Part shown: positions 5,578 through 7,173 of the stretch, one piece after another
Layout: every line of letters starts with the position of its first letter
Numbering within the stretch: position 1 is the stretch's first letter
Assembly: GCA_031268525.1 (NCBI GenBank)
Contig: JAIRXA010000007.1
Coordinates: 1 to 7,173, forward strand
Origin: Coriobacteriales bacterium
GTDB lineage: Bacteria > Actinomycetota > Coriobacteriia > Coriobacteriales > UBA8131
DNA length: 7,173 nucleotides
Reading direction: 5' to 3'
The notes under the pieces: generated by a model
Seen by the model: only the letters and a program-made list of their open reading frames with translations
Database searches by the model: none
What the model was told of the DNA's origin: nothing
Program-made: the position numbers and the translations under genes

Positions 5578-6885
5578 ATGAAGGTCAAGAAAAGCACGCG
5601 TGAGAACGGGCGCATTGAGCTTGCAGTCACGGCACCAGCCAACAAGGTCGACGAGGCGATCACTTTTGTGGAGTTCCGTCTGGCGCTGGAAAACCACATC
5701 GATCCCTCCCAGACCGAAGACCTCTCCAAAGCCATAATCGACAAGATCGGCGAAGCGTACTACAAATCCTTCCTTGAGTTTCAGATACCCAGCTTCCTGG
5801 CGCCTTTTGCCGTGGATCAGGAGGGCCTCGAGATCATCATGGCGCCGGAGGTCGTACCCGGCTCCGTGAGCAGTCCGCCACACCGTGACCGAGAGCTGGA
5901 GTTTAAGGTGCTCCTAACCCTCAAACCAAGCTATGAGCTCGACGACTACGGCCCCGTGACCATCAAGGTACCAAAGATACAGGTCACCGAGGCCGAGATT
6001 GACGACCAGCTGCTCAAGCTCGCCGACAACTACGCCACCTACGAAAAGGACGCCGACCGCCCCGTGCAGGCCAACGACCACATCCTGTTCTCCATCGCAG
6101 CCAAAAATTCCGTCGGCGAGGAAATCCCCGGTTTCACCGCCGAACGCCGCCTATACAGTCTGGGCAAGAACTTCATGCCTCCGGAGTTCGACGCAGCAAT
6201 CATTGGTATGGATAGAGACGAAACGCGCAGCTTTGATGTCACAGGCCCCAACGTCTCTCGCAAACAAGCAACCGACGGGGAAAGCGAGACACTGACCTTC
6301 ACCGTCACCTTGCTGGAGATTCAGAAACGTGTCATCCCGGCAATCACCGATGCCTGGGTCGCCGAGAACATTCCCGGACAGGAGACGGTTCCCCAGCTGC
6401 GCGAAGCCATTCGCCAGCAGGGTCTTGCGGCGCGTGAGCAGCAGCAGATGAACATGAGAGCCAATCTGGTGGCTTCTGAGTTTGCCAAGCGCTTCAAGGG
6501 CAGCATACCCGACGAGTTTTACGAGTTCACGCGTGACGAACTGATGCAGAACCTTCAACAGAGCATTCGCCAACAGGGCCGGACCTTCGAGGAATTTGTG
6601 GCTGCTCAGGGGGGCGAGCAGCAGTTCTCGATGACACTGATGATGCGAACTCGCGAAGTGCTCACCCAGACCTTCAGTCTCGATGCACTGGCGCGACATC
6701 TTGGCCTGGTTGCAGAGCCCGCCGACATCGAGGAAACCTACAGGATCATGGCGCCCGGTCACGAGAAGGAAGCACGTCTGGAGTTTGAGCAGACCGGACG
6801 AAACTATCTGATCCGCGAGGCAGCGCTGCGTAACAAGGCGAACCGCTGGCTCGTAGACAACGCTACGGTCGAAACCTACGAGTAG
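5578..6885 (+). CDS. tig: Trigger factor family chaperone lacking the ribosome-docking motif
   Basis: A 435-residue protein with the length and three-part layout of trigger factor. The N-terminal domain spans about 1-115, an FKBP-like domain about 160-248, and a helical C-terminal chaperone domain about 250-435. Support includes the segment VTIKVPKIQVTEAEIDDQL (127-145), which matches the family linker, FDAAIIGMDRDE (204-215) in the FKBP part, and IPAITDAWV (253-261) opening the C-terminal domain. Known trigger factors carry a GFRxGKxP-type loop near residues 43-50 that grips ribosomal protein L23; here the equivalent stretch (about 30-57) reads FVEFRLALENH and has no such motif. The FKBP motif IPGFE is replaced by MPPEFD (200-205) and the usual pocket tyrosine region is divergent, so prolyl-isomerase activity is doubtful. 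It may be a second, non-ribosomal paralogue. Divergent from tatA; galU follows after 169 nt. Confidence 0.78.
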   Translation: MKVKKSTRENGRIELAVTAPANKVDEAITFVEFRLALENHIDPSQTEDLSKAIIDKIGEAYYKSFLEFQIPSFLAPFAVDQEGLEIIMAPEVVPGSVSSPPHRDRELEFKVLLTLKPSYELDDYGPVTIKVPKIQVTEAEIDDQLLKLADNYATYEKDADRPVQANDHILFSIAAKNSVGEEIPGFTAERRLYSLGKNFMPPEFDAAIIGMDRDETRSFDVTGPNVSRKQATDGESETLTFTVTLLEIQKRVIPAITDAWVAENIPGQETVPQLREAIRQQGLAAREQQQMNMRANLVASEFAKRFKGSIPDEFYEFTRDELMQNLQQSIRQQGRTFEEFVAAQGGEQQFSMTLMMRTREVLTQTFSLDALARHLGLVAEPADIEETYRIMAPGHEKEARLEFEQTGRNYLIREAALRNKANRWLVDNATVETYE

Positions 6886-6887
6886 CC

Positions 6888-7034
6888 CACAGGTTTCGCA
6901 AGGCGTCGGGGCCCCAAAACCACAGGTTCCGCAAGGTGTAGGGGCGGGCTTTGACCGCCCGCGTGAGCAAGTGAGACCCGCAGGTTCCGCAAGGTGTAGG
7001 GGCGGGCTTTGACCGCCCGCTTGGCAAGTGAGAT
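6888..7034 (+). repeat. Three tandem copies of a GC-rich hairpin repeat
   Basis: A perfect 40-nt block at 6923-6962 recurs at 6981-7020, a 58-nt period. Both are followed by GCAAGTGAGA (6967-6976 and 7024-7033; the spacer differs by one base). A shorter, diverged copy of the head, CAGGTTTCGCAAGGCGTC, lies at 6890-6907 and runs into GGGGCCCC. Each full copy can fold in two registers: GGGCGG with CCGCCC (6942-6947/6955-6960 and 7000-7005/7013-7018), or GCGGGC with GCCCGC shifted by 2 nt. No T-run follows, so these are not standard terminators. The array fills the gap between the trigger-factor homologue and galU and is related to the repeats at 119-180. Confidence 0.88.
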
Positions 7035-7039
7035 AAGCG

Positions 7040-7046
7040 AAAGGTG
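7040..7046 (+). promoter_or_regulatory. galU ribosome binding site
   Basis: AAAGGTG, 8 nt before the ATG at 7055 and just outside the last repeat copy. Confidence 0.7.
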
Positions 7047-7054
7047 CCGGACGC

Positions 7055-7173
7055 ATGAAAGCCATCATCCCCGCAGCGGGTCTTGGAACCCGCTTTTTGC
7101 CTGCAACCAAGGCTATTCCCAAGGAGATGCTGCCGGTTGTTGATAAACCAACGATCCAGTACGTCGTAGAGGA
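7055..7173 (+). CDS. galU: UTP--glucose-1-phosphate uridylyltransferase, 5' part
   Basis: Makes UDP-glucose from UTP and glucose-1-phosphate, feeding cell-envelope polysaccharides and glycolipids; cytosolic. Only 39 codons are present before the window ends. They are diagnostic: MKAIIPAAGLGTRFLPATKA (1-20) holds the nucleotide-binding GLGTRxLPATK signature, followed by IPKEMLPVVDKP (21-32) and IQYVVE (34-39). The ATG at 7055 is preceded by AAAGGTG. The gene is cut by the window edge, not broken. The close relatives RfbA and GlmU have different N-terminal signatures, so the assignment is firm. Confidence 0.95.
   Translation, partial: MKAIIPAAGLGTRFLPATKAIPKEMLPVVDKPTIQYVVE

Noticed and set aside
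6923..7034. CRISPR array
   Set aside because: Only two full repeats, GC-rich and 58 nt apart, with near-identical intervening sequence instead of unique spacers.
6151..7122. Minus-strand open frame of 323 codons across the trigger-factor gene and repeats
   Set aside because: It lies antisense to a gene with clear family homology, runs through non-coding repeats and into galU, and has no recognisable domain.

Overview
The window is a stretch of bacterial chromosome carrying five complete genes and the 5' end of a sixth, all housekeeping or protein-quality-control functions. The DNA is moderately GC-rich. The minus-strand order greA, lysS, clpC (clpC directly behind lysS, no ctsR/mcsA/mcsB genes), together with the actinobacterial-looking proteins, fits an actinomycetote, most plausibly a member of the Coriobacteriia. 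That placement is inferred from gene order and protein character, not from a database search.

Layout: 1-312 is non-coding and holds two kinds of short repeat: a degenerate C-rich REP/MITE-like array at the left edge and a facing pair of GTAGGGGC repeats. Then come, all on the minus strand, clpC (313-2883), lysS (2899-4404) and greA (4574-5044). lysS and clpC are 15 nt apart and surely co-transcribed; greA and lysS are separated by 169 nt containing a tandem duplication of the greA 3' end and a palindrome. tatA (5141-5389, minus) is a separate unit closed by a stem-loop terminator that overlaps the likely greA promoter. A divergent control region with a perfect 9-bp inverted repeat separates tatA from a plus-strand trigger-factor-family chaperone (5578-6885). 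Three tandem copies of a GC-rich repeat related to the one at the left edge follow, and galU begins at 7055 and runs off the right end.

Functionally, ClpC is the unfoldase of the ClpCP protease, LysRS charges tRNA-Lys, GreA rescues backtracked RNA polymerase, TatA forms the twin-arginine export pore, and GalU makes UDP-glucose. The most interesting gene is the trigger-factor homologue: it keeps the three-domain length and layout, but the conserved GFRxGKxP-type ribosome-docking motif is absent and the prolyl-isomerase pocket is degraded. It may therefore be a non-ribosomal chaperone paralogue, and it shares its upstream region with tatA. I see no defence island, CRISPR array, RNA gene or intact transposase, and no clear evidence of a wholly new system.
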